Origin: Gyromitra esculenta
Taxonomy: Eukaryota > Ascomycota > Pezizomycetes > Pezizales > Discinaceae
Reading direction: 5' to 3'
NCBI GenBank assembly: GCA_038503075.1
Contig: JBCAML010000022.1
Span: forward strand, 372,001 to 436,000
DNA: 64,000 nt
In this document: positions 11,802-23,737 of the stretch, piece after piece
How positions within the stretch are numbered: the stretch's first letter is position 1
How the letters are laid out: each line of letters begins with the position of its first letter
Translations under genes and position numbers: made by a program
The notes under the pieces: model-generated
What the model was told of the DNA's origin: nothing
Seen by the model: only the letters and a program-made list of their open reading frames with translations
The model's database searches: none

Positions 11802-12460
11802 TTACACTCTCTTCCTAGCCTCTCCGTTCGTCCTACTCCCGTTCGTCGCTGGATGTCTCTTCCTCTTGATCTCAGGAATACTGAATAGCGACGGCCAGAT
11901 CAGATCAAACTTGCCCTGATCGCCATTTAGACAATGGCGCAAGTAGATCCCTACCACCACCACCAACACAGCCAGATCAGTAACCCATCCCAACAGCCAA
12001 CCACACGCACCCTCTCTACTCACCATAAACGATATAATAGTAGGCTCCAACTCCGGTCAACAGATGCCACCACCCATGGCCCTCGCTCAAGATCCCCCAC
12101 GGCAACCCAACCCCCCTGCGCCACGAGCGGAGCGATCCACAGTACGCATTATCGACATTCCACAACCCAAACCCGGCCATAAACACGATAAACCCCCAGC
12201 CAACGAGCCACCACATGATGTTCACCGCAGCCGGATCAACCCTGCGTAGTCGCGTCTCCATCAGGTACCATGAGCGGAACAGCAGCGCCGCTGTGAGCAG
12301 GGCATATGCGTTTTGGTGGAACGTGGGATCTTGGAGGTGGTGGTAGATCAGTGTTATCGAGCCGGCGAGGAAGGAGAGGAGGCCTCCGTAGAGGGCTGCG
12401 AGGTAGGTTGGCTGGCCATGGGATAGAGATGCTGATTTCGTTAACCCCTCTTCCCCCCTA

Positions 12461-12495
<35 letters not shown>

Positions 12496-13045
12496 CCCCG
12501 ATCCCTTCCTTTTGCTCTGGGGACACTTACCCCACGCCATAAGACACGTCGTATAGATCATACTCAGCTCATCCACCAACTGCATCGAATCTACCCCCTC
12601 CCCCTTCATCAGTCCTCTGCGCCTCTCCTTCCATCCATCCATCCATCCATCCATCTCTCACTGGTTACGGGGAAACATACACCATAAAGTCGAATGAAAC
12701 AAAAAGCTTCCGAGCCCCACACACAAATACCCCGCGAACGTGATCGCAAATATCATATCGTGGCCCTCGCGGAAACAGTTCCGCAGCCCTTTCACAGCGA
12801 GATATACAAACACGGCATTGGTCGCCGAGTTCACCACCTCGGCGCAGTACCGAGTGAGGTAGTAGTCTTCCTCGCACCAGCTACGTCATGCCGAAGGAAA
12901 CAAACGGGGCGAGGAGAGAATAAAAATAAGGGATTTGTTCTTCTTCTTGTTCTTCTGGGGGACGGGGGGGGGCTTACTTCAGTGTGGATGTTATGGGGCC
13001 CCAGCCGTGGGGTTTTCCAGGGCCGTAGGGGACACTCCAGTGCAT
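11802..13045 (-). CDS. YPC1: Alkaline ceramidase (Ypc1/Ydc1/ACER family)
   Basis: Five exons, complement(11802..11950, 12024..12431, 12531..12590, 12681..12880, 12978..13045), giving 294 residues. The enzyme is an integral membrane hydrolase of the ER/Golgi that cleaves ceramide or phytoceramide to a sphingoid base and fatty acid. The N terminus MHWSVPYGPGKPHGWGP, then STL|NWCEEDYYLTRY, is the family signature. Zinc and active-site residues fall in the expected order and spacing: S81 and H85 (GSFLFHSTLW), D96 (LVDELSMIYTTC), H228 and H232 (GHGWWHLLTG), as in the human ACER3 set S77/H81/D92/H217/H221. About seven hydrophobic segments are visible and the C-terminal tail is basic (IKRKRH, RKRV). 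Introns are short; intron 2 holds a (CCAT)6 and intron 3 a long CT microsatellite. It is tandem with the golgin gene on the same strand, with no functional link evident. Confidence 0.93.
12463..12494. repeat. (CT)n microsatellite in ceramidase intron
   Basis: A nearly uninterrupted CT run inside the ceramidase intron 12432..12530; on the coding strand it is a (GA)n tract downstream of the 5' splice site. Confidence 0.85.
12631..12654. repeat. (CCAT)6 microsatellite in ceramidase intron
   Basis: Six CCAT units inside the intron 12591..12680 of the ceramidase gene. On the coding strand these are ATGG units, so spurious start codons arise there. Confidence 0.9.
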
Positions 13046-16000
13046 AGTTAGTGATTGGAGGGGTGCTGGAGGCGGAGAGGTACTGGATAACGAGGGTTTG
13101 TATGGTAGAGTAGTTTTTTTGTTTTTGTTTTTGTTTTTCGAGGGGAAGAATGGGGATACTGTAGGTATGTATATGGCAGAAGGGGGTGAGTTTTTTTCCC
13201 CCCCAAAGGCTTCGTAAGTATCCCTAAATAACGATATGTAAGCAATGAATCAAAAGGGCCAGAAGAGGGAAAAGAACCCAAGCAGTCACCCAACCAGGCC
13301 GATGAACAGTCAATTAGCTGGGATTCCAGAACCGATACCCGCGGTGGTGTAGCCATGTAGTGGTGGGGATGAGCGGCGCAGTGTGTTGTCATCTCGCCTT
13401 TTTTAGTTGTACCTCAGCTACTGGCACCGCACGGATCGGATGCTTCCTCCCAATCGATCGGCGGCCTGCGACCTGCGATCCCGCTTTCGCTCCCGGTCCG
13501 GGTTAATGTTCCGACTCCCTTGCCGGGCTCCGCGGTTCCCTATTGGTGGGACTGTGGCAGATGCATACATAGACCGGGGATATGCGTATGTAGCTGAGGA
13601 TACGGCATTTTTCTGTATTTGCACGTCCCCAGTAGACGTTTCATTGGTATCGTTAAACTTTAGGCCCGCGGAGAGCTGAACCGTTTTTTAAAAAAAAGTC
13701 TTCGTTTTGCACCGTCCCCCGCGTTTGTGCAAATATGGACTATGGGGGGGGATTTCGTTTTTTTCGTATAGGAGGGTTTTTTTAATCGATCGGTTGTTTA
13801 ACCACCTTTTCCTATTGGAGTGGCTGCTGGATTATTTATTTCTTCTAGCATCACGCTTGAAGTGTTTCCACAGTGAAGTATGGGTATCTGTTTCTACAAA
13901 TACCATCTACGCCCATCAGTATCGATTCGCACTTCCAGCATAGCATATAGTGACCGCCAGCAAAACCCCTCCCTCCCTCCCTCCCTAACATAAAAGGCAG
14001 TATATATACCCATCTTGCTTTTCCCCAATAGAAACACAAACCACCCGCGCCGTCAATCGGTCCGATCCCCCTTCTCCCCTCTCCAGGGCTGGAGATAGGG
14101 ACCAAAAGAAAACGCTATCGAGGACACCAATGAGATAGCATGGATTAGAAAACCCTCGAACATCAATCCCGACTCAATATCAGCTACGATGCATCGTCAA
14201 CGGGCAGAAGCGGTTGTACGGCACTTGCAAAGGGGCATATTTCACGTCCCGTAAAGGTATCCCGGGAAACTATCGCTACGAACACGGCTGTTGTTGTTGT
14301 TGTTGTTTTTGTTTTTTTTTCCCTTATATCGCGTCACGGTCATGGGATAAAGGTGCTGCGCTCTGGGAGTTGTTTTTCTGTTACGAACGAGTGGGTAAAC
14401 AAGGGTTCGGCGTCGAGAATTCGTTTACTGATGCGGGGTTGGGGGTGGAAATAGATTGCTGATACACAGCAGCGGACTACGTAATGAACCCAGCAGCTAG
14501 CTGGCCAGGGTTCTAGGAAAATAGGATAAGGAACCGGGGAAGGAGCGGTGGAGTTAATGCGTGGCTTCAGGGGCGAGTGATAGCTTATGAACTCCACATG
14601 TGGAGATACATGCAGTAGCTACTATATCCACCGTCAGTTAAGTATCTATTTTTTACAAATAACCAGTTTCCCACTTTAAATCCCAACCTTCTTTCTCCTT
14701 CCTACGAGCATTTATCCACCTTTTCGAAATACCACCCCCCCCGGCAATCTTAGCTTTATTCCGGCCCTCCGGTCAACCTCCCGTAGATCCATAAACACCC
14801 TACAATGAACAGACCCACCACCCTATTCCCCCGCATAACCGAGCCCGTGGAATTGGTAGACAAATATCACTATATTTCACAGGGTTAGGGGTTCTCTGTC
14901 CGTGCACCCATCCTCGTAATCGCCAACCACCCACCCGAGTAATTCGTAGCAGGTCCTCTCCTTCTTCTCGCATGATATATCGATGCTAAATACGTCGTAT
15001 CGGATGTCTCGCGCCACTCTAACCCTAAGCCGTACTTCTGGGGTTTGTGGGAGGCGGGCTATGGGTTATCTGTGCGATGGGGCAGACTGGTGCATATTCA
15101 AGAGATACTGGTCTAGCCTAATGCGAGCCCAAGAGGGAGTGAGTTGTGCTTTCTTGCAGAGTAGAGATTAGATCCTTGTTAAGCGGGGGGGGGGTCGGAC
15201 TGGGAGGCTGGTTTGGGCGTTGGGCGTTGGGCGTTGGGGCTCTTATGCTGTTATCTATGAAGATGTATGATATCAGCATTGCGCTCACTAGATGGCTGTT
15301 TTTACCCGATCACGTGGTTATGGCTGCTGGTATTGAGGTTTTTCCACGGGGTTTGTGTAGCTGGCACATGTAGCGCGTGTGACGTTCCTTTGCTAGATTG
15401 GCGGGGGGGCTTTGGGAGGTATAGGATATATTAATGTGGCTTTCGGCTGTGTCGATGAGGTTTTGCATATCAGGTAGTTCTGTTTAACACAAACTTTGAA
15501 CTTGAACCTCTCTCTGATATTTCAGTACCTATATCCCTAATAATTTTCCCGTACCCGATCCACTGCACAATTAACCACCCACTAATATGGCGATCTTTTT
15601 GAGCTAGCTTCATACGTTGATACACGGTGGAGTTCTGTGATAATACTGGGGAAACCCCCTTCTAGCTCGAGATTCTCTTTGGCACATTCATCATCTATTT
15701 ATCCTGCATATAAATTCGAATATCGATAGACATGCAGCTTCTAATTAGGCTCACTTATTTTCACACCTGGATTAAAGAAAATTACATCTTTATTCGGATA
15801 CAATAACCACAAGCCTATTATTTACCGAATAGATATATAATAATATATAACAATCCTATTATTACATAATCTAACTAAAGTAATCGAAATGGGTTTACGA
15901 GTGAAAAACTAAGGCATCGTCATAGACCCGCCTATGCGTATGCAGACGATGGCTCTTAGAGACAGGTTATTATTTACATAATATGCAACTGGTTTCACTA

Positions 16001-16311
16001 CTCGATACCCTATTCTTGATCGCCACTCGGGTAGGAAGTTGCATGCTGAGATTGGCTGTGTGTGGAAACGTTGAGATGAACCAGTCAGCGTTTGACTCGA
16101 ATGTCGTACGCGAATGCACCGAGAAACGACATGGCTATTCCAAGCCTGCAGCGCTTTAAGGGTTTGATATACGTTTGGTCTCGATCACATAGTGACACTA
16201 TCGGTACTATATAAAAAAATATTAGCAAGAGCTTACTGCCTGATAGGTAAATAACTTAAGAAGGCTGTGCAACTTACCCGATCGATATGAATCTTCTCCC
16301 CCCCTTCCAAT
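13046..16311. other. Intergenic, no gene recognised
   Basis: This stretch holds the ceramidase promoter at its left end and no supported gene beyond it. Open frames are short and lack motifs. It contains pure G or T runs, three or four tandem GGCGTTG units near 15212-15238, and a minus-strand sequence at 16203-16283 that looks like an intron (GTAAGT ... GCTAATA ... TATATAG) belonging to the transcript of the gene at 16312-16641. Confidence 0.45.
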
Positions 16312-16641
16312 TTATACGCGTTCAAATTTCCACGCATAATAGAAAACACCCACACACATGATTGGAGCCGTAAACGGGATCATCAAATATCCCAAGGGTC
16401 GCCATGGATCTCGGTCCCAGCCTTCTCCCATGAATGCCCAGAACTGGACGAATAGCATGAGGCTTCGGACGACTTGTCTGGCTTCGGGACTCATCTTGGG
16501 GTCTTGTTCGATTTCTGCAAAGCACTTTTCCCGCCATTCGCGCCATTCGTCGACGGGCGTCTTTTTCTTGATTGGTGCTTGTGTGACGACCTCGGTGATG
16601 GTCGCGGCGGGTTCCTCTGCGATGGGCATCTGGTCGGCCAT
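16312..16641 (-). CDS. Small uncharacterised membrane protein
   Basis: Single uninterrupted frame of 109 residues. The N-terminal half is acidic then charged (PIKKKTPVDEWREWREKCF, EQDPKMSPEARQVVRSL). The C-terminal half carries two hydrophobic segments (about residues 60-70, and about 82-103 with LGYLMIPFTAPIMCVGVFYYAW). I do not recognise the family. The protein-like composition and the divergent neighbour 384 bp away (the CorA-like gene) support a real gene. The frame stops right after KFERV, but the next frame continues with a very protein-like stretch (NAYKLEGGEKIHIDR) up to a perfect GTAAGT donor. The true C terminus may therefore lie in that frame, through a frameshift or a missed splice. 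Confidence 0.6.
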   Translation of the reverse strand: MADQMPIAEEPAATITEVVTQAPIKKKTPVDEWREWREKCFAEIEQDPKMSPEARQVVRSLMLFVQFWAFMGEGWDRDPWRPLGYLMIPFTAPIMCVGVFYYAWKFERV

Positions 16642-17025
16642 ATTTGGGCGAGGGCGGATCTCTTAAAGTATTTGCTACCGAGTTTAGAGGTTCCACAGAA
16701 AAGGCAGAGATATACGAGTTTGTGCTGATGGAAAATTAATCAATGCGTACTCTAGCTATGGGGGGGACATTTTTATATAAGAATACCAGACAGATCTGGG
16801 CGCCAGCCGCAGTGTACCAAGCCACGGTTTCAGCAGGGTTTCATGGATGTGCCTTGTTGGCCCGGGCTTCAGGAAAGGGGACGATCTGCTCCGTATCGGC
16901 CGGCGGCTATGATACATGTACCCCCCATCCACGGCTGCCTTCCGGGATGGCGCAGCCACCTGGGCTTTGTTTTTCTTTCCCCAACGACAACCTTTCGACA
17001 TCTGGTCAAAGAGCACAACCTGAAC

Positions 17026-19652
17026 ATGTCGCACTCCTGGCGCAAGCGCTTCCTGAGCCGCCCAAATACAGAGGACATCGACCCGCGCTTCAGCTTCACG
17101 GCGGTGCAAATACTCGATATCACAAGAGGGGAATGCGGTGAGACAGGGACAAAGAGGGTGCAGGTGGAGGAGGTCTTAAGCTTGCAATCCCAGTTGCCTG
17201 AGCTTTCCGAAGGAACGGTTGTTCGCTGGATGTCCGTGATATGATAATCCGACAACTGAAACAGAGAGGTGTATTTATACTAATGATTTTCGTGTAAAGA
17301 CATATAGGAACCCCTGATATGGACTATGACCTTCTCATGGTAAGATTTTCAACTTTGTTCACTGCGCAAATACCGATAGGTTTAGGCTTTGGGGCGCAGA
17401 TAAACTCATGCTATATTGCTTCAAGAACTTCGCCCTCACCCACCAGGAATTCAGCAAGGAGGAAAGAGTTTCTGTGTACAAGCTGCTCAAGCAGTTCCGA
17501 GGAGACCAACAGCGCAGCTCGACCCACGGTAAATATTTTGAACCGGGATGTCTCAAACAGACCCAACTTTTCGATGGTATGCATCACGATATGGCATGAT
17601 ATGCGACTTTTCCTCTACCCAACAATATCGCTAATGATATATCGCAGGAGTGGAATCAAAGCATCAGCCCCAGTTCATCTCGTTGCCATACATCACACTT
17701 GGGAAAGCTTCCAGTCTTGTCAACACATTACTTCCGCTCCGACGCTCAATACATCCAATCATGTCACTGCTGCAATACCACTACCGCCGAGAGTGCGCGG
17801 CCTCGACTGCTATGAGAGACTCTGAACAAACTTGTTCAAAATTGCTGGGCGCCGACTCTAATCCTATTGTTCTTGTCAACAACCTATGGATCTTGGTTTT
17901 GAACAAATGTAAGTAATCGGAGTCCTACGTTCTATTATAGTTTCAGCCACTGACCTGATTACTATTCGAAGCAACCATTATAACAGTTGCACCAACGGAC
18001 GGAGAGCAGTTATGGTCCGACCTTAAATTGATCAATCACCGCAGGGTTCGGCCCCCAGAATCAGACGATACCAATCTCTGGGAAACTCTGGATACATACG
18101 CAAGCCAGCTCCAGCAAAAACTGCAATCTGCAATAGATGAGCTAGAAGTCATGCTGCGATACCAACGACGCATCAAAAGCTCGCTCCCATCTATTTTCAT
18201 CAACATAATCAAGCATCACGTCTCGAAATCAGAAGATCCGCCAGATGGTTTCTCTGGGTTTCTCTTTCATGTAAGATACGACCAAACATTTCATCCCGCT
18301 CGAGAACCCCAGCTGACGCAGCTGCCGGGGGCTAGGTTACAAACACTGAGTGGACCACAAAACTTCAATATCGGTTTTCCACACTAGATAGTTTCCTATC
18401 TGGCAATAGAGCCCGCTTCGAAGGTCGCAAGAACGTACAAAGGTCTGAAATCTCAGAAGAGGTTGAATTGCAATCAGAGTCTCTTTGCCTATTTTTCTAC
18501 GAGAATGTAGACACGTATCTAAAAACATTTACCAAACTGCGCGGTAGAGCGACAATACCACTCCGTAAGGGCTCCACCTCTCTCCCTTTACCCCGTTTCC
18601 CCTCCCCGTAGATTTCTAAAGGGAAACCCCCCCTCGTCTAGTATTCCCATCTAGCAAAGCGACGCTTGACACACTCTGGACGGACGTAAAACACCAATCA
18701 CAAATGTTCCTATGGAAGCTATCAGCAATGGACCTAAACACAGAAGTAATGGCCGCCACCGGCCTCTCCGATATCATACAGATGCGAGAAATACCCACCG
18801 AGGTTGAGAAACTCGTAGCCCTTGTCGTAGAATCACTAGTCCCTCAAGGCTCCACCGGAACTACAAGTGCCAAGATCAGTGATATATACTCGCAGTATAT
18901 CGCGCGTCTAGTAAGCCCTACCCTAGAAAAAGCAAACCCTTTTTTTTTATTTTTTATTCTTTCCTTACCAGTGTGGCCGATATAGCAATTGGAAGCCCAG
19001 CGGTTCTCGTCGAAGATGCTGGTCAGGAATATATACCAAGTTACAGAAGAACTAGAGATCATCTCCGGCATCGTTAAATCGCAATACAGGGTGGTCGAGC
19101 AGATCGCCAATGCCTTCCGAACGTGTACTCGGAACACAGATACAGAAATCGAAAGAGACTCGTATCTAGAAGTCCTTGACGCAACCCTTCGGAAACTACA
19201 GTTTTTTCAGGCGGATCTAGGGGAATACCAAGATTCATGTTCTCGTCTTGCTACTTTGGTAGGTGTTCTCTGCGAGTGGTGGCGCCAGGTCGCTTGGGGG
19301 GGGGGGGTGTGATTCTAACGCTTTTTTTTTTTTTTGGTAGGCTACTCAGAGATTAACGGATTCGCGGATGGAACATCTTGGAAAGGCGGTTTTGGCACTG
19401 ACTACGGTTACGATGGTGTTTTTGCCGCTGCTGTTCATTAGTAATCTGTTCGGGACGAATTTCATCGATAAGAGAGAGATTGAAGCGGGGCAGTGGATAT
19501 TCTGGGTATCGGCCCTCTGCGTAACTTTTGTTGTGGGGTTGCTGGCGCTTATTATGGCGTTTTTTGGCGAGAGGTTGACGAAGCGGTTAAGGAGGTCGAG
19601 TGGGGGTGATGAGAGCTGTGAACGGAAGTCTAGTATTGCTAAGAAGGATTAA
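17026..19652 (+). CDS. CorA-like divalent-cation transporter family protein (fungal type)
   Basis: Multi-exon gene. Exons with clear junctions are 17648..17908, 17972..18270, 18336..18564, 18642..18910, 18986..19258 and 19341..19652, all frame-consistent, preceded by an exon ending at 17576 (starting near 17380-17400). An N-terminal exon starts at or before ATG 17026 (MSHSWRKRFLSRP) and runs to about 17233; how it joins is unresolved. The soluble part carries motifs of fungal CorA-like proteins: KQTQLFDG, QPQFISLPY, HPIMSLLQYHY and VNNLWILVLNKSTIITVAP. It ends with a long helical region and two transmembrane segments (VLALTTVTMVFLPLLFISNLF and WIFWVSALCVTFVVGLLALI). CorA proteins are pentameric Mg2+ or Co2+ channels whose first helix ends in Gly-Met-Asn; here the motif is GTN, so transport is doubtful. 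The protein probably sits in the plasma membrane with the large N terminus in the cytosol. Confidence 0.8.
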
Positions 19653-21374
19653 TTAAATTTGGTTTTTTCTTCGAGTAGATATTTGTAATTTTAATATTAT
19701 TAATAATATACCCCCTTGCACGTCTAGTACTAAAGAATAATGGAATGATAGGGTTAGTAGTGGGGTATCCGACAAGGGATCAGACGTTCATCTAGATTTC
19801 AACATGAGTGAAGTAAGGGATTTTACTAGAATTCCCCGGTGCCTGGAACGATCGGTGAGCAGGGATGCATCTGAAACCTAAGTGGGACCACAAAACCCTT
19901 GGTCATATTTCAGTCTCATAGTTTAATGTTGCCCATTTAATACTATATATCTCCAAAAACCCAGGCCAAAATACAAGGGTAAGATGATGGTGGCTGTCGT
20001 ACGATATTGTCAAATGAGTCTATGATTGGTCTTGAAGATTTTTTGACGCCGCCTTTGCCATCCAACGCCACCCATCACTCCAAATAAGGCATAGAAACCA
20101 CCTATCCGGCAAATCTTCTTAGCCAGGATTTTTAGAATAGGCCCGGGCTCTTCTTTTGGAAATATGCGGTAATCATCTCCGTCCATATCCCTAAAAGGAG
20201 GCCCCCGTTCCAAAGGGCCTCTGAGGAAACTATCCAAAGACCACGCTTATAGTACCAATTCACCCCTTCTCCGCATACAGAGCCACAGAAAAACCCGGGC
20301 TTTAGGCAGCACTCTAAACGTCCACTCATATTTGAATATTTTAGGAAGCGTTTTTCTAGTATTGATCACTAGAATATCTGAGATCTCGAATATACCCTGA
20401 GATCAACGACTAATAGTGCTCTCTTACAACCCAGACAGAAATTCACGTTTAAGTACCACTAGAAATCAAGGAGTAACTTATCAAGGCGCAATAACCCGAC
20501 ATCTTAATGTTGGAAAAGCTTCCTAATACGGGGTGCCTCCACGGGCGTGGCTTCGGAGTCGGAAATGATTGAGAGACAGGTACCCGAGCACTCGGGCACT
20601 CGGGCACCCGAAGAGCTATTTAGATAAGGACCGTATTCCCACCTCTAGCAAGCAAGCCTAAGCAATCAAGCAATCGAGTCTTCTATTCCTCCCTACGCGC
20701 CCCAATATTACAACATCTTAACAGTAAACGATATGCGAGTGATATATCATGAATTTAATGTCCACACAGAATTTCGTTTCGAATCAGTCAGCCCCAGAGG
20801 ATTATCAAAATTTTGACCTCCACAACTCCACCACTAGATCTTTAAAACTTCACCCTTCAGCTCTCCCAGATAATAATTTCGATGAAACAAATAACTCGAG
20901 ATCGTTCCTCTAAAGCCTAGAACGTGGAGAAATAGTTAAGGAATAGCTTAGAGACCGAAAAAGAAGCCTGTAGCCACGCAGCCGTGCCCCGACTCCGATA
21001 CCCACGGAATTACGAGAGAAGAGCGAGAGAAGAGCAAATTGCTTCCGTCCACCCAATCTTCGGCATCATTGCAGTTACGAGTTCCCAGCGTTGATTGTCA
21101 TCGAATAATTGACTCACTTTCGTGTTTCGATTACCTTTTGTGTCTTGTAGACTTTTCAATATGTTTTCTAAAGAAATATACAACTCAGCACATGACACAT
21201 ATCAGAGATAAGGAGACTCTCGATTACCAACCAATAATTAGAAATTCCATCAGTAGCAATATACCAATATTTCTATTGCTGATATCTTTGTGGTTAAGTT
21301 GAGATTCTGAATGGGTCGGAGCTAAATACCATCTATGTGATGGTAAACACAGTATTCTCTGGTCGACAAAATAA
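19653..21374. other. Intergenic, no gene recognised
   Basis: No supported coding sequence. AT-rich, with a small GC-rich patch near 20582-20612 made of repeated CACTCGGG/CACCCG units that can pair with each other. Confidence 0.45.
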
Positions 21375-21854
21375 TCACTGAGCATTACAGTATATACTTA
21401 CCTCGGTGATTCTTCCTTTCACTTGTACACCCAAATAGATGCTAGGGATTTCAGAAGTGATAGCCAAACGACACTCGTACTTAATACCGTGGCCACAATT
21501 CAAAACTCGTTCCACACCGAGGGTTAGAACACAACAACGACAAGATACTCCTGTGTAAATATAACGCTCGTTGATCAGAGCAAATAGTAAGGCGGCCCAG
21601 AGCCTATCCGTTCGCACAATGCAGGCCCCGTCCAAGACTCTCAAATTAATAAATCATTAAAATAACACCTCGTCCATCCTATAACACCTCACTAGCTCTT
21701 TAATGTTTATCCAATAGTCCAGCTCCGCAGCAGCCGCTAAATACTCAACCAAATAACCCCTTTGTAAATCTTCTTTTGAACAGCAAGAGCCGGAAGCCGA
21801 ACTCCACCAAACATAGGAACGGCCCCGAGAATATCCATAAAGCCGCTTCCACAA
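21375..21854 (-). pseudogene. Possible decayed coding relic with a Cys-Gly-His motif
   Basis: One minus-strand frame reads through protein-like segments broken by in-frame stops at about 21654-21659. Before the stops come YLAAAAELDYWINIKELV and CYRMDEVLF; after them come IVRTDRLWAALLFALINER and VLNCGHGIKYECRLA, then EIPSIYLGVQVKG. A short Cys-Gly-His..Cys motif like this lies ahead of the catalytic domain in some fungal patatin-like proteins, but that likeness is from memory and weak. I see no start codon, no catalytic domain and no splice structure, so if real this is a truncated remnant. It could also be chance. Confidence 0.28.
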
Positions 21855-21879
21855 CTGTTGAAAATGTCATCTCAGCAAA

Positions 21880-22770
21880 CCCCTCGAACACGTCCCTTTG
21901 GTAGAAACAATCGCAAGCTCAACCGGCAAGGCCGTAATAGATCCTCTGATATTCCACACCTCGACCAGTGCGAATATCCTCATCCAAGATCACTCGGATT
22001 AGTGAATAAAACGATCAATCAGGCATCCCAACGGAAGAATATCGTGTCCGCGTAAGGGCTATTGGTGGTCTACGCATAACATTCCACGGTAGTGCACAAA
22101 CACATGATCCAGACGTATAGTCTGATCTCTAGGGAAGCTTGGTTAATAAGTGTCCGGATGGTAATTGTCCGTATCATATTTCTGCTGAACTATTGAACGG
22201 TTTGTTGAATCTGGCGAAATTTTCCGTGGTGGCCAATAATGATCGGTGAGGATGGTAATGAGGAATGGAACCGATGTGGATGTGGAGTATCCTATAATCC
22301 TGCCACGGTTTCACTCCGGATATGAATATATCGGGATAGTGGTTGGCTTAAATGCGATGCGTGGTGATGAAGGAGAAGGAAGGAATTTGAGGAAGGAGGA
22401 GGGTGGATGGAGGGGCAGTTACGTGTACGTAGTGGATCTCTCGGCGCCATTGAATGACCCTCACTTTCACGGAAAGAAGCCAGTGCACGTGATATTAACG
22501 TTACAACTTGTGCGAGGCGACAGGGATATAAAGAAACTCCTTAGCGTTTCTAGAAAATACTGATTAGAACGGAAATAGTTGAAAGCTCGAATGTGAGATA
22601 TGTCATGAAATATCACTCGGAAGCACAATATTCTTGAATTGACTGCAAGTAGTTTCTTTATAGGCCCTCTGGAGCTCTTCTGATTCGATGCGGTATCTAG
22701 CTCCTATGCAACCTGTTGTACAAAAGTCTCCCATAAAACTCCCACATAAGTAAACCCACAAATCCAATTC
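21880..22770. other. Intergenic, no gene recognised
   Basis: A 105-residue open frame at 22246-22563 (+) has no recognisable motif and I do not call it. The right end is the 3' flank of the minus-strand NAS6 gene. Confidence 0.4.
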
Positions 22771-23737
22771 TCAAGCCATCGCAACCTCAACTCCCTCTTT
22801 TTCCGCTTCTGTCAAAATCCATTTTGCCACCTATATCCTATCAGCGCCTTTTTTTACGCATTCTCCTCCGGTGAGAGCATTAAGTGCGCAAAACACTTAC
22901 CTTCTGGTCTGGCGCCAGCTTCAACGCCACATTTCCCTCCCTATCTGGACGATCGCTTTCCGCGCCTCTCCTCAACAGCTCCATAGCCACATCCCCATGC
23001 CCTTCTGCAACCGCATGATGCAATGGCGTTAATCCACTCCGATCCTGCGAGTTCAGGGGCGAGAGATTATCGAGCAGCAGTTTCACCATCGGCACGGACC
23101 CGACGGCAGCAGCCCGGTGAATTGGCAGCTGCTGTTGCTTGTCCGGCACGCGCGATGACGCTCCGTACGGCGGGGAGAGGAGCTTACGGGCCGCAGAGAG
23201 GTTGGTTTTGGAAGCACATAAATGAAGTGGTGTCTGTTGGGGTTAGTGACAGATACTCCCGGTGGAAAGGGGGGGTGAGGGGTATGTACCTGGCCGTTGA
23301 AATCTAGCTTTCGTCAGCGTCACACTCGGTAAAATAGTAAGTAGCGGCAATTACGAACTCTTCAGATTGACGTCTGCCCCCCGTGCTAGCAGCAAATCGA
23401 TGATGTCGTCACCATCTTTGATGCTACATGCGATCATCAACGGCGCCCAGCCAGACCCGTCCTGCACATCTACGTCGAAATACTTTGACTGTTGGAGCAG
23501 TTGCACTATCTCTTTATGATTGTAGGAGCACGCCCAATGGATAGGCAGACGATCATCGGAGTCTTTGCGAGTTACGAGTTTCGGGTTTGCAGCAAGAAGG
23601 GACTCGACAGCAGCGACTGGCGTTTGTTTGGTTAGCTGGCTAGCTAGGTAAAACTAAAATAAATATACGGTGAGAGGATTACGGCGGCCTTCTCTGCAAG
23701 CCTCGTGAATTGCTTCTTTGTTTTCCGATTCGGCCAT
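22771..23737 (-). CDS. NAS6: 26S proteasome assembly chaperone Nas6 (gankyrin/PSMD10 orthologue)
   Basis: Five exons, complement(22771..22830, 22901..23233, 23290..23303, 23359..23616, 23683..23737), giving 239 residues, close to yeast Nas6 (228). The protein is nearly all ankyrin repeats: RLPIHWACSYNHKEIVQLL, GWAPLMIACS...LLLARGADVNLK, GQTPLHLCASKTNLSAARKLL, QLPIHRAAAVGSVPMVKLLL, GLTPLHHAVAEGHGDVAMELL. The IHRAA-VGS and HHAVAEGHGD motifs closely resemble Nas6 (LHRAASVGS, HALAEGHGD). Nas6 caps the C-terminal tail of ATPase Rpt3 during assembly of the 19S regulatory particle. The third exon is only 14 nt (encoding FNGQ plus one base) and is required to keep the frame. The preceding donor is GTTCGT, a weak match. 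The start (MAESENKEAIHEACREGR) fits the family. It is divergent from the HAD phosphatase gene across 437 bp. Confidence 0.9.

Noticed and set aside
14840..14915. A tRNA-Leu-like string (GTGGAATTGGTAGAC) followed by GGTTCTCTGTCC.
   Set aside because: I could not pair an acceptor stem or anticodon arm, and the B box is poor. Likely chance.
20582..20612. Short CACTCGGG/CACCCG repeats as a possible tRNA or structured RNA.
   Set aside because: Only about 30 bases, with no surrounding stem or promoter elements.
22822..22832. Exact match to the yeast proteasome control element GGTGGCAAA (minus strand) in the NAS6 gene.
   Set aside because: It lies at the boundary of the last coding exon, not in the promoter, and the bases are explained by splice site and codons.
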